From contig JALJCS010000004.1 of the NCBI GenBank assembly GCA_023055355.1, positions 14,724,001 to 14,788,000 of the forward strand: DNA of 64,000 nt, written 5' to 3'. Below, in pieces: positions 48,001-59,640 of the stretch. How positions within the stretch are numbered: the first letter of the stretch is position 1; each line of letters opens with the position of its first letter. The translations under genes and the position numbers were made by a program. The notes beneath the pieces were generated by a model that worked only from the letters and a program-made list of their open reading frames with translations, had not been told where the DNA came from and searched no databases. Source of the DNA: Agelaius tricolor (Eukaryota > Chordata > Aves > Passeriformes > Icteridae).

Positions 48001-51000
48001 GGAAGAAAGAAGTGTTTGGATACTCTTTTTAGCTTTAAGTGGTTTCTGGTATTATTGAAGGTATAGAGTCACTGAAGGGTAGGGAGAAATTTGTGTCTCC
48101 TACGAGTTTCTCTTGACACAGCAGGTCTTGCTGAAGAAGACAGAATGTCGCAAGTCCAGTACCAGCTACATGCCAGAAATCTAAGTGAATCATATGTGTT
48201 GTAGCAATAAATTACCTGAAAGTCAAGATATTCATAATAATTTTATGGTGCCCATCCAGTGGACCTGAAGACCACTACTGATTTTCATTCTTTTAGCAAA
48301 AAAAGATTTTCAAAGACATCTACCCTCTTCCTCCTACAACTTGTTAACAAAAGGCTCAAATGCCCAGATGTCCATACCCATTAAGCAGTCTTGAAGCTTC
48401 CAGCAAAAATGTTTGGAAAAGATAATTGGAAAAGCTACTATTTGCTTCTATGTTGTGTGTTAAGGATGTATCTTTGTTCTCAAATGTTGATATTTTTGCT
48501 CAGATTTATACCTACTTATATTCACTCCCAGGATCTTTTGAAATACCTATTTCCCAGCTTGATTCCTGTTCTTCAGCAAAAGATCCAATCACTTCTTGTA
48601 TTACTTTTCTTATCTAACTGTGGTTTTGAAAAAAATATTAATCATCTAAGAGTTTACAACTTCAACCTTATGAAAAATTTAGAAAACACTCCCTAAGTAA
48701 ACGCCACTGTGTTTTATTTTGTTTTTAATTCAAACTAAATAAGAAAATTAATCCCAAAAAGGCTGGAACATCTACTACAGACATTTCCACTGTAATCATC
48801 AGTTAACTGTTAATGGAAAAGTTTCTTATCTCTAGTAAAAATTTTGTTAATATTCCATCTTATCTAGATTACTCTTGAAGCATTACTACACTTTATAAGG
48901 ATGCATTTTGAAATGTGCATGAAGTGGACCAAAACATCTGATCTAAAGGTGAGTACACATACATACTGAAACTTCCAGCTATTCAATTTACCAGATGTCA
49001 AGGGAGAAATATTATTTCAAAATATTCACTGAAATATCCCAAACCACTTTCCACTGCAATTTAGGCTGAACTAAAACAATAGCTTCAGGGGCTGTTCTGT
49101 GTCAGTGAAAGTTCTTGTGTCAGTGAAAGTCAGTGAATGCAAGTTTTGCTGCTTAGTTCAGTACAGAAACACACTCATGTAAATTGGACTTTTGGATACT
49201 TCCAAAAATGTATCAGAGAACCAATTTAACCCAAAATGTTTAGGATCCACTTGCATGTAGTGCTTGAGGTTTCTGACCACGCAATCAATGCATCTAATAG
49301 AAAACATTAGTTAAAACCTTCCCTACCGCGTGTAGGATTCAGCAAAACATTTAGTTAAAAAACAAAGCAAAGGGCAGGAGATCTCTCTTATTAAGTTTAA
49401 ACATGTGTGATCTGCAAGGGACCACTGACAACCAGCTGTCATAAATAAACAAATGAACAGTGTTCATAAACTTCTGTTCTTGGCCAGTGATGCACAGAGA
49501 CCAGATCCTGCCAAAGGTCCCCGGGGGCCCTTGCCTCACTGCGGCTGAAGCAGCTGTGGCAAACCTTTTGTTTTCAGCACTGCAGCTCAAACAACAGGCA
49601 CTGCACTGTTAATCTCCACCATCTGTAGGAAACCATGTGTTGAAAACTAGCTATAATATGACACCACTATTATTGTGCCACCAGCAGCAGAAATAAAACT
49701 CTTCAGCACATTGTGAAACAATGCCTGTAACAGCACAACCCTCCTCTACTCAGCTTGCTCTCCCCAGTCTCAAAAACAGTCAAAAGCTGATAGTAATGCA
49801 GAAAGAGGCTCAAAAAAGCAAGCAGGATCTGCAGATGCTTCACTATCACACACAAAATGGAAGAAGCCACCCACCTCTAGGACAAAGGAAGCAACATATG
49901 CCAGTAAGATACTCTGCAGGAACAACAAGCTTTATTTTGTACCAGTTGTTTGTTCACAGAATATGCAGTACTGGATTCTTAAGCATGAATACTTGAGAGC
50001 AGGTGGTCATAAAACTCTGTACTTCAAAATATTTTTTTAAAAGATCACTATAAACACAAATGCTATTTTTAAAAAGCATTTTAAAAAGAATTTTAGTGGC
50101 CAGCTCATTCTGTGAAAATGTACTTGATGGTAGATGATGTTTATTGATGGAAGAAATCAAAATATATTTCCTGTCTTGGGTTGACATATTTTCCATGGTT
50201 ATACAAATTTCAGTATAGAAGAAGTACAGCAGAATCAACCATTCTCTGCTAGCCTTGCATGCACAGTGAACTAGCAAACATGAAAGCTGAGAAGAAAGAA
50301 GAATGCAGTCACCATGTATATACACTGCCCTCACAAGAAAGACTGAATGTTTTGGACAGCTGTACCAAAACCTAATTGAGTTCCTATTCACCTGTTATGA
50401 ATCAGATTCCCTTCCTCTGCTCAGCTCCCAAATGTTCTTTCAAACAAAGACAGTACAAACAAGTACATAGAGATATCAGCTAAAAAACTGACAACTGTTC
50501 TTGTCAGAAAGCAGGTGGAATATAAATTAAGTTTGACTGTTACTGTAATAGACTTGGTATCAGGATGAAGAGAAGATGCAGTACTGTGAAGAGATCGGGG
50601 CTTTTTAAATGTTCTTTTTCTTTTTTGAAATGTTTTTAAAAATCAGTATTGGAAAACTATTTTCAAAATCTATAAAAATATATGCACTAATTGCACTGAA
50701 TGTTACAAGTTTTTATTTCATCATGAATTTATGTCATTGTCAAAGGTTGACATTTTCGAATGTTCCTTACATGTCCCCAAAGTGACTGCTTCTTCCCTGC
50801 AAGCGAGAAAATCCATTTGAAATACAGAAGTACCACAGCATCCCCCAAATACAATACTTCCCAAATTCTTTCTGACTCACCTGCTGATCTCCTGCATGGA
50901 CACACATGACGTGGTCTGACAGCTTGTATAGTTTCAACTTTCCCTTTTATTTTCCCAGAGCATGCATATATTTTTCAAGATAGAACGTGAAAGTTTTTCT

Positions 51001-53696
51001 GAGTCATAAATTGCTACTCAGAAACCTTAACTTGAATGCTGGTTTTGGAGCAATTTGTGCTTTCAGCTGCTACCTTTTCTCAATAGCTACAGGACCTTCA
51101 CATACAGAGTTAGCTATAAAGCAGTCTGTTTTTCTGTCTTTCATACTGATGTACTTAGCCAACAGTCTCATTTAAAATCTAGGACTTTGTTAAGTCAGAA
51201 TAGACTTTACAATAGCTTTACATTTGTAGTTTTAGTTAAAACTTGATGATAATGTACATCATGCAAGCACACTTAAAATGTTCATTAGTGAGCTCACGCA
51301 TAAATTGCTAAATTAAGCACAGAGCTTCAGGGAAAATGCTGGAGACTATTTGTCCACACAGCAACAGATTTGTCTTCCACAGCATGCTCTATCCATTGGC
51401 AAACGGATATACCAGTTTAATGAAGTATTTTAGGAATGAAAGTGCTGGTGTGCATGACTCACATTTTATTAAGGTAATGACCATAATGCATTCTATTTAG
51501 ATATGTATCTCGTTGCTGAAAATGATCTTGGCATGAGACCAGCAATAAACCTATGATATTCCAGAGCATTACACAATCTTTTGTCCTATTTGTGGACAGA
51601 AGAAATGTTCACAATCAAATTAATAATCCTCCCTCCTACAAGAATGCAATCAAAACACATTACTAATAACCACAAAAGTGAAATCCTTAGCAAATTATAA
51701 GAAAGGAAAATGGTTATCAGGTTGCCTGAAAATAATTACTTATTCCACGGTTCTTGATTTTCATTTCCCTGCAAAGATTTAAATCATCCCATTTCATATT
51801 TAGATGTATTTTGAATTGCATCTTGCAAAGGAGATATTCTGATATATTTCATCCAATATTTTGGACAAAAACTATCCATACTTGCAATTGCTGCTGCTGG
51901 CAATGCTCATGGAAGCACCCGTGCAGCCTGACTGGCACAAAGGAGAAACAGAGGCAAGTTCTGCTCACCTTCTTCACACAAGTCATTCTGGCCCAAACAC
52001 TGACCTCAGAAGTGTGTGTGTGCACCAAGAAGGGAAGGTCTTGCAGCCTTGTTATTTTTAGCACACAAATAGAAACATTAGTGTGTGTGGGATGTGGGAG
52101 AAAGCTGCACCCTCCTGGCAATGCAAGGTCCCTGTCACAACAGAGACTTTACAAGTACCAGAGGCAGTATCGAAAATCCTGCTTCAAGGGTGCAGGATTG
52201 GGGCCCAGACAAGCAGGAAAGGTAAGTGCTCACATTAAAGAAGCCCTCTAGCATCTCAAGAATTTGGCTGTTAGGATGATTGACAGGCAGACTGGAAAGG
52301 CAGCCAATTTCAGCCTGCGGAAGCCAGGTAGAAACACCACCCTCTAACTTGGCAGAGCTAGTGGCAAGGCAGCTAAAATCCCTGCAAGCAAGAGGGGAAA
52401 AAAGGAGAAAACCCCCACAATTCAAGCAGCTGTCACAGTAGCAATACAGATGAAATCCCAAAAGGTTCATTCAGCTGGGCTGCTTCATTAGGATCAATTG
52501 TCCAGACCTACAGCAGTGTACTTATCCCAAAAAGAAGTACTCTCCAAGAAACACAAAGAAATAATTTCAGAGATTCTGAACTGAGGCTGATTGTTTCCAG
52601 ATTACAAAAACAGAACTCTCTTGCTAACTACAAAATAACATACTAATTTGAGGAGATATCAGTCCTCTCTCCATACTCCATATACCTGTTTTACATTGAT
52701 GGTTTTCATATAAATATTTATACTGAATACATACAAATACATAGAATCTATTTCTGCTTATATCATGTCCTAAACACAGAACTTATACAGTTTTAAATAT
52801 CTATATATATGAGAACTAATTCAACAAAACATGCACATGAATTCTAAAAACAGTATTTCCAGATAGTGTCACATCTTTTATTTTTAAGAGATACATTATT
52901 ATTAAGAGATACATATACCCTCAAACTGATGTTTATAGATAAAAACATTAAAAATGAACTATAGATGGGGTTTATTTTCAGTAGTGCTGGTAAAATCTAT
53001 CAACCATAAGTACAAAGGAGAGTCAAGTATTAAAAGGATATTTCAAGTATGGATATTCCCCTGAATTTCAGTGCAGTTTTGAAAATGACAGTGAAATCAA
53101 GACACTATTCAAAAGAGTGAGCTGAAAACATATTTAGAGGTTAGAATAAACGTTTGTATTCCTTCCCTATCTATATGATTAGAAACATCTGTATGCCAGG
53201 AAGAAATGTGACTGCTAACCAAAACAAAATGATTTAACACACAAACCCAGGGGCTGGATTGCTACAAAGGAGGCCTGAAATATCCCCCAGAAATGCCTGT
53301 GTGCAATCTACTGAATAAAGACAAAAATAGGCTCTTTGGTGCCGGCAAACAGCAAGTCAGCTATTTTTAACTCAGGTCTTCAAATGCATTTTTAAGTTGC
53401 TTACATTTAAAAGCAAACCTTAAGCAGTTTGACTTGATGAATATGTATGAAAAATACTTTCAAATCTTCTGCATTTCACATACTTATAAAATTCATTTGC
53501 TCATTAGATTAAATGGATTTTAGACACCCTGCTCAGTGCATTTAAACAAATTTTCTGGTAGAAATATATTTTTTCAGAACAAATTTGTGCCTGCATAAAT
53601 ACAAATAACATATTACTAATCTTGTTATATTGCTTTGTGACAGTCTCTAGAAATGACAAAAGAGTTGAAGTGCCTGCCTGTGGTCAACACACTTCA

Positions 53697-53712
53697 ACAC
53701 ACACACACACAC
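53697..53712. repeat. (CA)8 microsatellite
   Basis: Sixteen bases of alternating AC, preceded by two short CAACACAC-like blocks. Likely polymorphic. Confidence 0.85.
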
Positions 53713-53912
53713 CCCCGACCCTGGCTTGCCAATCAGTCACATCTTCAATTGTGTAAGGAAAGAGCCGTCTCTTTCTGCCATGACTGGAAAGCTGGCTTCA
53801 AATTCATGGGATACTTAACTTTTGCCCATTATATCTGCACTTGAAGACAGTGATACTCATGGCAAGAGGTGGCAGGGTATTTTTAATGTGAGCATCTGGG
53901 CTGCACAGCAAG

Positions 53913-53956
53913 CATGAGCTGTATACTTGTGTACCTGAACAAGTATACAGCTCATG
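53913..53956. repeat. Perfect 18-bp hairpin
   Basis: CATGAGCTGTATACTTGT (53913-53930) is the exact reverse complement of 53939-53956, with an 8-nt loop (GTACCTGA). Both ends are abrupt. It is the longest exact inverted repeat in this window. Not in a transcript that I can identify. Confidence 0.97.
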
Positions 53957-55035
53957 TATATACACTATATACAATATACACTATTCCTTTACATCACAGC
54001 CCACTTCTGCCAGCTGTGGGCCAGTGCTCTCCTGCCCCTGCTGCAGCTGTGGCATGGGAAGCATTTGACAGCCTTGCAGAATTTATGGGAGGACACATGG
54101 GTACAACATAAGCAACAAGTAGTGTTAGGCTGAGTGCCTCACTCTGTCCTCTGCATGGAGACGAGGAAAGCCAGCTGAATCCCTCTGCTGAGGTTTTGTG
54201 CCCCAGTTAATCTGCTTCTATGGGTTTCTACTTAGATATCATATATTTCTTGTCACTAGTCAGACAAGCAGTCCAGCATGGAAGCCCCTAGAATTATTTG
54301 CATGATTAATCATGTCAGCGAAACACCTACAAACCTAAGCCTTCAGGAATTATGCCTCTGCCTTTAAAACACTGGAGAAAATTTATGCCCATGGTGAATT
54401 CTTCTTAAAGCCAGCAGAAGTGCTTATACAAGGCAGAATGGAAGGAAAAGTTATGAATGTGAGGCAGATCATGACTTTCTTACATTTCCCTTTTTTCTTT
54501 CCCACAGTCTAAAGACAAGCAATCAACATCTCAGTGGGAAGAAGAGTAACATTTTCTTCAAAGAAAATTCAAACAAAATTACTATTCTCATCTCAGTAAC
54601 AAATATAGAAATTCATCTAGTATCATAGATCAGAAAAGCAGAGGCCAAAGTCAGCAAGTGTGAGATAGGACTTACAAGCTGGGACACATCAGCAAGTGAA
54701 ATACAGATTCCACTGAATGACAAAGGGTAGGTGCTGAAGGCAGTCCAGATTTTACAGGTCGTGACTCTCCCAGACTCAAGATTTTCACAGACTCCCATTT
54801 ACACAGGCCTGAATGCCTGTGGCAGCTTTCAGTCTGTGGACAGACCTCACCTTTAGAAATACACGTGGCTATCTTCTGTGCAGCTGAAGAATGGTCCTTG
54901 CCAATGGCTAACCTGCCTGATTATACAATAGCCTCATGACCACACAATTTAACTCCTCTCAAGCCTTTGGCTGGTAACACCTGTAGTAAACAGTACTGAT
55001 TACCTTTTAAATAGGCAAACTCCTTTCAGCTTCAG

Positions 55036-55050
55036 AAAAAAAAAAAAAAA
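55036..55050. repeat. poly(A)15 tract
   Basis: Uninterrupted run of 15 A. No associated element. Confidence 0.9.
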
Positions 55051-56090
55051 CAACAATCTTCCAAGTGCTATACATTTACAGGAAAGTGCTTGAAAAGTTC
55101 GGTTCCCACTAAGCCCGAGGAATATCTAGGAGCTAAGATCTGTGGATAACAAAGCATGGCTTCCTCACACCTACACACACACTTATAATAGCTCTGAGAA
55201 ATTATGTTTTTAAAGAATCAAAGATGAACACAATACCAAAAATGCAACAGTACATTTATTATTTATGCAAATGAAGAATATTTGTTGCAAGAAATCCTGC
55301 AGGGTAACAAAGGAGAAGAATTTTTAGCTGCTGCAGGAAAGAGAGGCTGAATATTGATTACAAGAAGGAAAGGCTTGAAAAGAAGTGTATCGTAACTACT
55401 TCTTTTACATTGAGAGAAGTTTGCACTCTTAGAAATGTATTTCCTCTTAGCAGTAAGGACATATTGCTCCCCAACAATCAGTGCCAGTCATGATGTGACT
55501 CAAGACTAAGAAAATATAAGAATAATGCATCCAAGTTTTGGCTGACCTCAAATTAATTTAAGCTAATGCATAGCAAAAACTGAGTGTATGTTTCCATTTG
55601 CAAAACTGGAGGGTGCCAAGGAGCTACTTTATCTTGTCTGCTGCAAACAGATGTTGAGCAGACAGTGTCCAGATCTGCGAACTGAAAACACCACCAGCAG
55701 CTCTGGACTGCTATCCCGCGCTGTGTTTGTGTCACCCTGTGGTCTTGCCGATTACTGACGATCGGTCTCATCTGCCGGCTGATTTCTGCCATGACGGGAT
55801 CACAAACCCTGCGGGAGCACCACGCAAGGTCCGGGCAGGTATTTCCATACCCAGCGCAGCGACCATGCCTGTCCGCCGAGACAGCATGGGCAGCACCCCG
55901 CAAGGCAGGCAGCCAGGGCAGGAATCCCTCCTCGCCTCTCTCTCTCTCCCCGCGCCTGGCGGCGGCGGCGAGGGGCCGCGCCCGCCCGGCCGCGCTCAGC
56001 ACCGCGGACAGCGCCCCGCGGGGACCGGCGCCGCTGCCGGGACACGCTGCCCCGGGGCCGGGGAGCGGCCCGGCCCGCCGGGAGCGCGCA

Positions 56091-56095
<5 letters not shown>

Positions 56096-56146
<51 letters not shown>
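56096..56146. repeat. (CA)25 microsatellite in the CpG island
   Basis: Fifty-one bases of strictly alternating CA, followed by GCTCTGCCTCACAC. Alternating purine-pyrimidine DNA can adopt Z-form. In the minus-strand gene model it lies 45-95 bases past the donor, in intron 1. Length is likely to vary among individuals. Confidence 0.97.
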
Positions 56147-56149
<3 letters not shown>

Positions 56150-56191
56150 CTGCCTCACACTCATACGCACCGCGGCGCCTCCGTCACTCAC

Positions 56192-56303
56192 CACATCCTC
56201 CGCAGGGCGCCCCGACGCCGCCGCCGCCGCCGCCCGCCGCCCCCGGCGCCGCGGACGCCCCTGTCAGCGCGGCGGCGGTGGCGCCGGGCGGCCGCGGCTC
56301 CAT
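56192..56303 (-). CDS. Candidate first coding exon of an unrecognised minus-strand gene
   Basis: An ATG at 56303 opens a frame that runs 37 codons plus one base to a strong donor (GTG/GTGAGTGAC, intron starting at 56191), so the exon would end in phase 1. The peptide starts MEPRPPGATAAALTGASAAP, continues with a Gly tract and ends GAPCGGC. The final CxxC could begin a zinc-binding or disulphide motif in exon 2, but that is a guess. The start has C at -3 and G at +4. An upstream ATG at about 56404 (frame starting MWPRLPALPLWSCAAAAASA) has A at -3 and is a rival start. I do not recognise either protein, no acceptor or second exon is visible, and translation of GC-rich DNA is easily misleading. 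Confidence 0.35.
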
Positions 56304-56410
56304 GCGGAGGGCAGCGGCGGCGGCTCGCCTGGCCCGGCCGCCCCGCGGAAGCCGCCGCCGCCGCGCAGCTCCAGAGCGGGAGGGCGGGGAGCCGCGGCCA
56401 CATGGTGCTG

Positions 56411-56460
56411 CCCGCCGCCCCGCCCGCCGCCCGCCCCCTGCGCACTGCCCGCCCCCCGCG
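56411..56460 (-). promoter_or_regulatory. GC-box cluster upstream of the candidate exon
   Basis: Repeated CCGCCC/CCCGCC cores (Sp1/KLF type) with no TATA box. They lie 110-160 bases upstream of the ATG at 56303 for minus-strand transcription. A TGCGCA-type NRF1 half-site overlaps at about 56439. Typical of TATA-less CpG promoters. Confidence 0.5.
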
Positions 56461-56700
56461 GCCGGGGCTCGGCGCGCCGTCCGGGGCCGCCGGCATGGCC
56501 CCCAGAAACGGGGGGCTCGTCCCTGCGTTAGCCATTCTGCGCCTTTCCCCCACACCCCCGGTTTCTGTCGCGTCTGTTGTCTGCCATGCACGTCGCATGG
56601 TACTTTCGTAAAGCGAAGTGCCTGGTGTTGCGATAACCCGGGGTAGATCGCGCGTTTCCCAGCAAGTTCCTCACGGAGCAAAACGCCAGAGTTGTGCCTG

Positions 56701-57349
56701 ATCGGGGCCCAGATTTGAGCAAGGGTCTCACACTCCCAATTACTTCACCATAGCGCACGCACACAGGGCAAGAGCTCCTGCCTCTGCAGAGCTTCTAGGG
56801 TAAGGGGGCACAGAAGGCAAGTAACAGTAAAAACATAAGGAAGAGCTCACTCAAGAATCCAAATTTCTCACTTTTAAATGAAACCCCAATCTACTGGCTC
56901 ATAGATTCCTCCCTTCTTCACAGCTGAGCCAACCTGACACTTCATCTGTTTTCTTCGGGCTATGAAGTCCGGAAGATGCCCAAGAGTGGAGAACTTTCAG
57001 CCTCACAGGGTGTCCCTGCCTATGCACTGAAAACCCTCCCAGGAAAGATGGATATTTTCTAATCTTCTGTGAGAGCTCTATATTGCAATGACTGTCTTTT
57101 GCCTTTGGTACATCCCTGAGAGGAGTCTATTATTTCAGTGCTCTACCACAAAGGACCTGGTGACAGCCAGATAAACTCCCTTTCACTATCAAGCTGAAAA
57201 AAACCCACTTCTTGCTGCCCCTCCTGCCCTGTGCCATCCTCCAGCCTCCTCTGCATCTCTGCCCTCCACCAAACTTGCTGCATAGGCTCAGTGTCCATCT
57301 TGAGATGCACTGGGGAACTCAAACTAAACCTGACATTTGCTGATCCTCA
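56701..57349. other. Stretch downstream of the CpG island, no gene recognised
   Basis: A plus-strand donor-like AGG/GTAAGG occurs at 56800-56805. It could belong to a divergent transcript from the CpG island, but no coding frame supports it. CR1 similarity may begin weakly at about 57235. Confidence 0.35.
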
Positions 57350-57525
57350 CCTCCAAGAGGTTCTCATCAGCCTATTTCTCTGTCTTGTCAAGGTCCCTCT
57401 AAAGACCATCCCTCTCCTCCAGTGTATCTGACATTTCCCTCAGTCTGGGAGCATCTGCAAACTTGCTGAGAACATACTCTGGCCCATCATACAGGTCATT
57501 AGTAAAGGCATTGCACACTTTTGGC
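57350..57525 (-). mobile_element. CR1 LINE, ORF2 fragment
   Basis: Minus-strand CR1. The plus strand shows 'agcctatttctctgtcttg' followed by 'tcaaggtccctctaaagacc', then 'gcatctgcaaacttgctgag', then 'ggtcattagtaaaggcatt'. These are the reverse complement of the RT segment around the FADD motif and its downstream helix. There is no 3' UTR or tail, so the fragment is internal. A weaker match may extend to 57235. Confidence 0.7.
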
Positions 57526-58597
57526 CACAGTGTCAGTATTTCAGAGGGACATGACTAGTAACCAGTACCATGGAGTACTAGTCAAAGAAGCAGCAACTTT
57601 GTATTGCTTTTCAAAATACTTGGACCCCAAGCTCTTGCCAATTTTCCAAGCATGCTTTAGGCCAATTACACAGTGCATATCTTTCCCATGCTCACTTGCC
57701 AGTTTTTACTCTATATGAAGTCTAATCTAAAATCCACAATGTGGGTGGACAGCTTTGACCAGTGGCACATTGCAATCAGGTATATGGGTATCTGAATTCA
57801 CAGTGCAAGAAGAAATCTCCTGCCTCTTCCCCAGTACATGCGCTTCAGTATCAGGCTCCTGAATAAGTGCTTAGCAATGAAAATGAAGAGAAAAAACAAA
57901 GAACAATTTAAAAAAAAAATTTGAAGAGAATACTGATTACTTCAATGCATCCCTAATTTGAGCAGTGCCTAACAAAGAGGTCTGATTTGCACTGAAATCT
58001 GTGATTGGAACTCAGATATTTCTAGACAGTACAGCTTGCTGATAATTTTTGGCTTTCTGAAAAGAGATGCATTGAAAACTTCCCTTTGTATCATTTAATC
58101 TCTCCCTAGCAAGCAGGCTATCCTAACTGACCATTGGCCAATGACCTAAATTCACCTTTATTATGTGATCAGACTCCTTGATTTAATATCCACTTTTCTG
58201 GGAATTCCTATGTCTCACCCTGTCATTTTAATAACAGAACTAATGTTTACACTTCAAAATATTTAACAACAGCAGGAAGTGACCCCTTTGTATAAGAAAA
58301 TGCTGGTTTTCTTTCTTTTCACAAATATCTGCATTTTAAACATAAAATGAAAAATAATTTCTCTCCTTAATTCCAGTGTGGGTTAACTAATTCAATTCAA
58401 TTCATCACTAAGCTTGTGTTAACAGTTGCTATCTAAGTAATTACTATTCTGGGGAAAAGTCTCCATTTAGGAAAGCTCTTTGGTATGCGTTTATAGTTAA
58501 ACATGTTCTTATACCTACAAATTTTCAACAAAGCACTGAAGTCTGTGCTTAAGCATGTGCTAAGCATCTTCCTCACTCAGGGTTTTATTATGGAGGG

Positions 58598-58623
58598 AAA
58601 AAAAACAAAAACAAAAACAAAAA
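58598..58623. repeat. (AAAAAC)n simple repeat
   Basis: An A8 run followed by three to four AAAAAC units. Simple sequence. Confidence 0.9.
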
Positions 58624-58799
58624 CCAAAGCTACATCTGATTTTGCAGGCATAGTTAACAAGAGCAACCAGAAAGGCTGGGAAAAAAAATGCACATTTGTA
58701 GCATGATTACAAAGATACTTGCAGTGAATTCAATGCCCCCCATCACATCTGTGTAGCAAGAAGCATGGATCATGTACGTGGATCGTCCTGTGGCTTTTT

Positions 58800-58829
58800 G
58801 AAATCCCCACATAGGGATGTGGGGATTTC
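58800..58829. repeat. Perfect 13-bp hairpin
   Basis: GAAATCCCCACAT (58800-58812) is exactly complementary to 58817-58829 (ATGTGGGGATTTC), with a 4-nt loop (AGGG). It is the most GC-rich of the hairpin stems in this window. There is no poly(T) tail or gene context to call it a functional RNA element. Confidence 0.95.
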
Positions 58830-58915
58830 ATAAAATGTCATGCAGACAGCAAAACTGAAGCAAATACTCAGTACAACTTCCAAGGCTTCAGTATATGTAT
58901 ATTTCATCTCTGGTT

Positions 58916-59640
58916 CATAAAATCACAGAATAAGCTTGAGTTGGAAGGGACACATGAGGATCATCAAGTCCAACTCCTGGCTATGCACAGAATCATCCCC
59001 AAGAGTTACACCATGTGCCTGAGAGAATTGTCCAAATGCTTCTTGAACTCTGTCAGGCTTGGTGCTGTGACCACCGCCCTGGGGAGCCTGTTTGAATAGA
59101 ACCTTATTCTAATATCCAACATAAACCTCCCCTGACACAACTTTAGACCATTCCCTCAGGTCCTGTCACTGGGTGCAGGAGACAAGAGATCAGTGCCTGC
59201 CCCTCTTCTTCCCCTCAAAAGGAAATTGTAACTGCAATGGAGTCTCCCCTCAGTCTCCTCAAGGCCTCACAGACCAAGTGACTTCAGCTGCTCCTCATAC
59301 AGCTTCACCACAATGTGCTTCACCATCTTTTTTGCTCTCCTTTGGATGATCTCTAAGAGTTGAATATCTTCCTTATATTGTGGCACCCAAAACTGTCCCC
59401 AGCACTCGAGGTGAGGCCTCCCCAGCACAGAACAGAACAGGACGATCCCCTCCCTTGCCCAGCTGTGATGCTGTGCCTGATGCACCCCAGGACAGAGCTG
59501 GCCCTCCTGGCTGCCAGGGCACTGCTGACTCATGTCCGATTTGCCATCGACCAGGATCCCCCAGGTCCCTTTCTGTGGCACTGCTTGTTGACAAGGAAGC
59601 CACAGCTTTTCTGCCAGCTCTAGTGGTACAACTCAGCAAG
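58916..59640 (-). mobile_element. CR1 LINE, 3' UTR and end of ORF2
   Basis: Minus-strand CR1 beginning at the tail ('aaatcacagaataagcttga', then 'gttggaagggacacatgagg', then 'atcatcaagtccaactcctg'). It continues through 'gaccaccgccctggggagcc', 'ctcctcatacagcttcacca', 'ttgtggcacccaaaactgtc' and 'gatgctgtgcctgatgcacc'. The minus-strand translation includes LLEIIQRRAKKMVKHIVVKL near 59320-59380. Truncated 5' at about 59640; similarity weakens past 59585. Confidence 0.9.

Larger units (their letters stand above)
45001..55699. other. 10.7-kb AT-rich stretch without recognised genes or dispersed repeats
   Basis: No CR1 or LTR block is recognised. Frames of 145 codons (49954-50391, -) and 165 codons (51754-52251, +) have no visible domain. 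Items present: a tandem duplication of a 13-bp unit (TGTCAGTGAAAGT) at about 49099-49131, (CA)n at 53697-53712, a perfect 18-bp hairpin at 53913-53956 and a poly(A) tract at 55036-55050. Confidence 0.5.
55700..56700. promoter_or_regulatory. CpG island
   Basis: About 1 kb that departs sharply from the flanking AT-rich DNA. It has dense CG dinucleotides throughout and extreme GC content at about 55960-56560. A long (CA)n repeat sits in the middle. CpG islands mark housekeeping and developmental promoters, and often work in both directions. In this window it is the only one, so it is the likeliest promoter. GC-rich DNA also generates long, spurious frames (up to 294 codons) on both strands; none is used here. 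Edges are by eye. Confidence 0.88.
57526..58915. other. AT-rich stretch with a hairpin and a simple repeat
   Basis: Holds (AAAAAC)n at 58598-58623 and a perfect 13-bp hairpin at 58800-58829. No gene is recognised. Confidence 0.5.

Noticed and set aside
49954..50391. 145-codon minus-strand frame
   Set aside because: Translated sequence has the composition of random AT-rich DNA (many Ser, Cys, Phe, Ile) and no domain.
51754..52251. 165-codon plus-strand frame
   Set aside because: The longest frame outside the CpG island, the LTRs and the CR1 copies. The peptide is Cys/Lys/Ser rich without motif order, and there is a competing frame of similar quality on the other strand.
53913..53956. Bacterial-type terminator or tRNA-like fold
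   Set aside because: No poly(T) after the stem, no cloverleaf or B-box sequence, and a eukaryotic context.
55727..56611. 294-codon plus-strand frame and several 114-246-codon frames on both strands in the CpG island
   Set aside because: Stop codons are rare in GC-extreme DNA. These frames overlap on both strands and run through the (CA)n repeat, giving His-Thr repeats, with no known domain.
56791..56806. Plus-strand donor AGG/GTAAGG as evidence for a divergent gene
   Set aside because: A donor hexamer alone occurs often by chance, and no open frame or promoter arrangement supports it on the plus strand.
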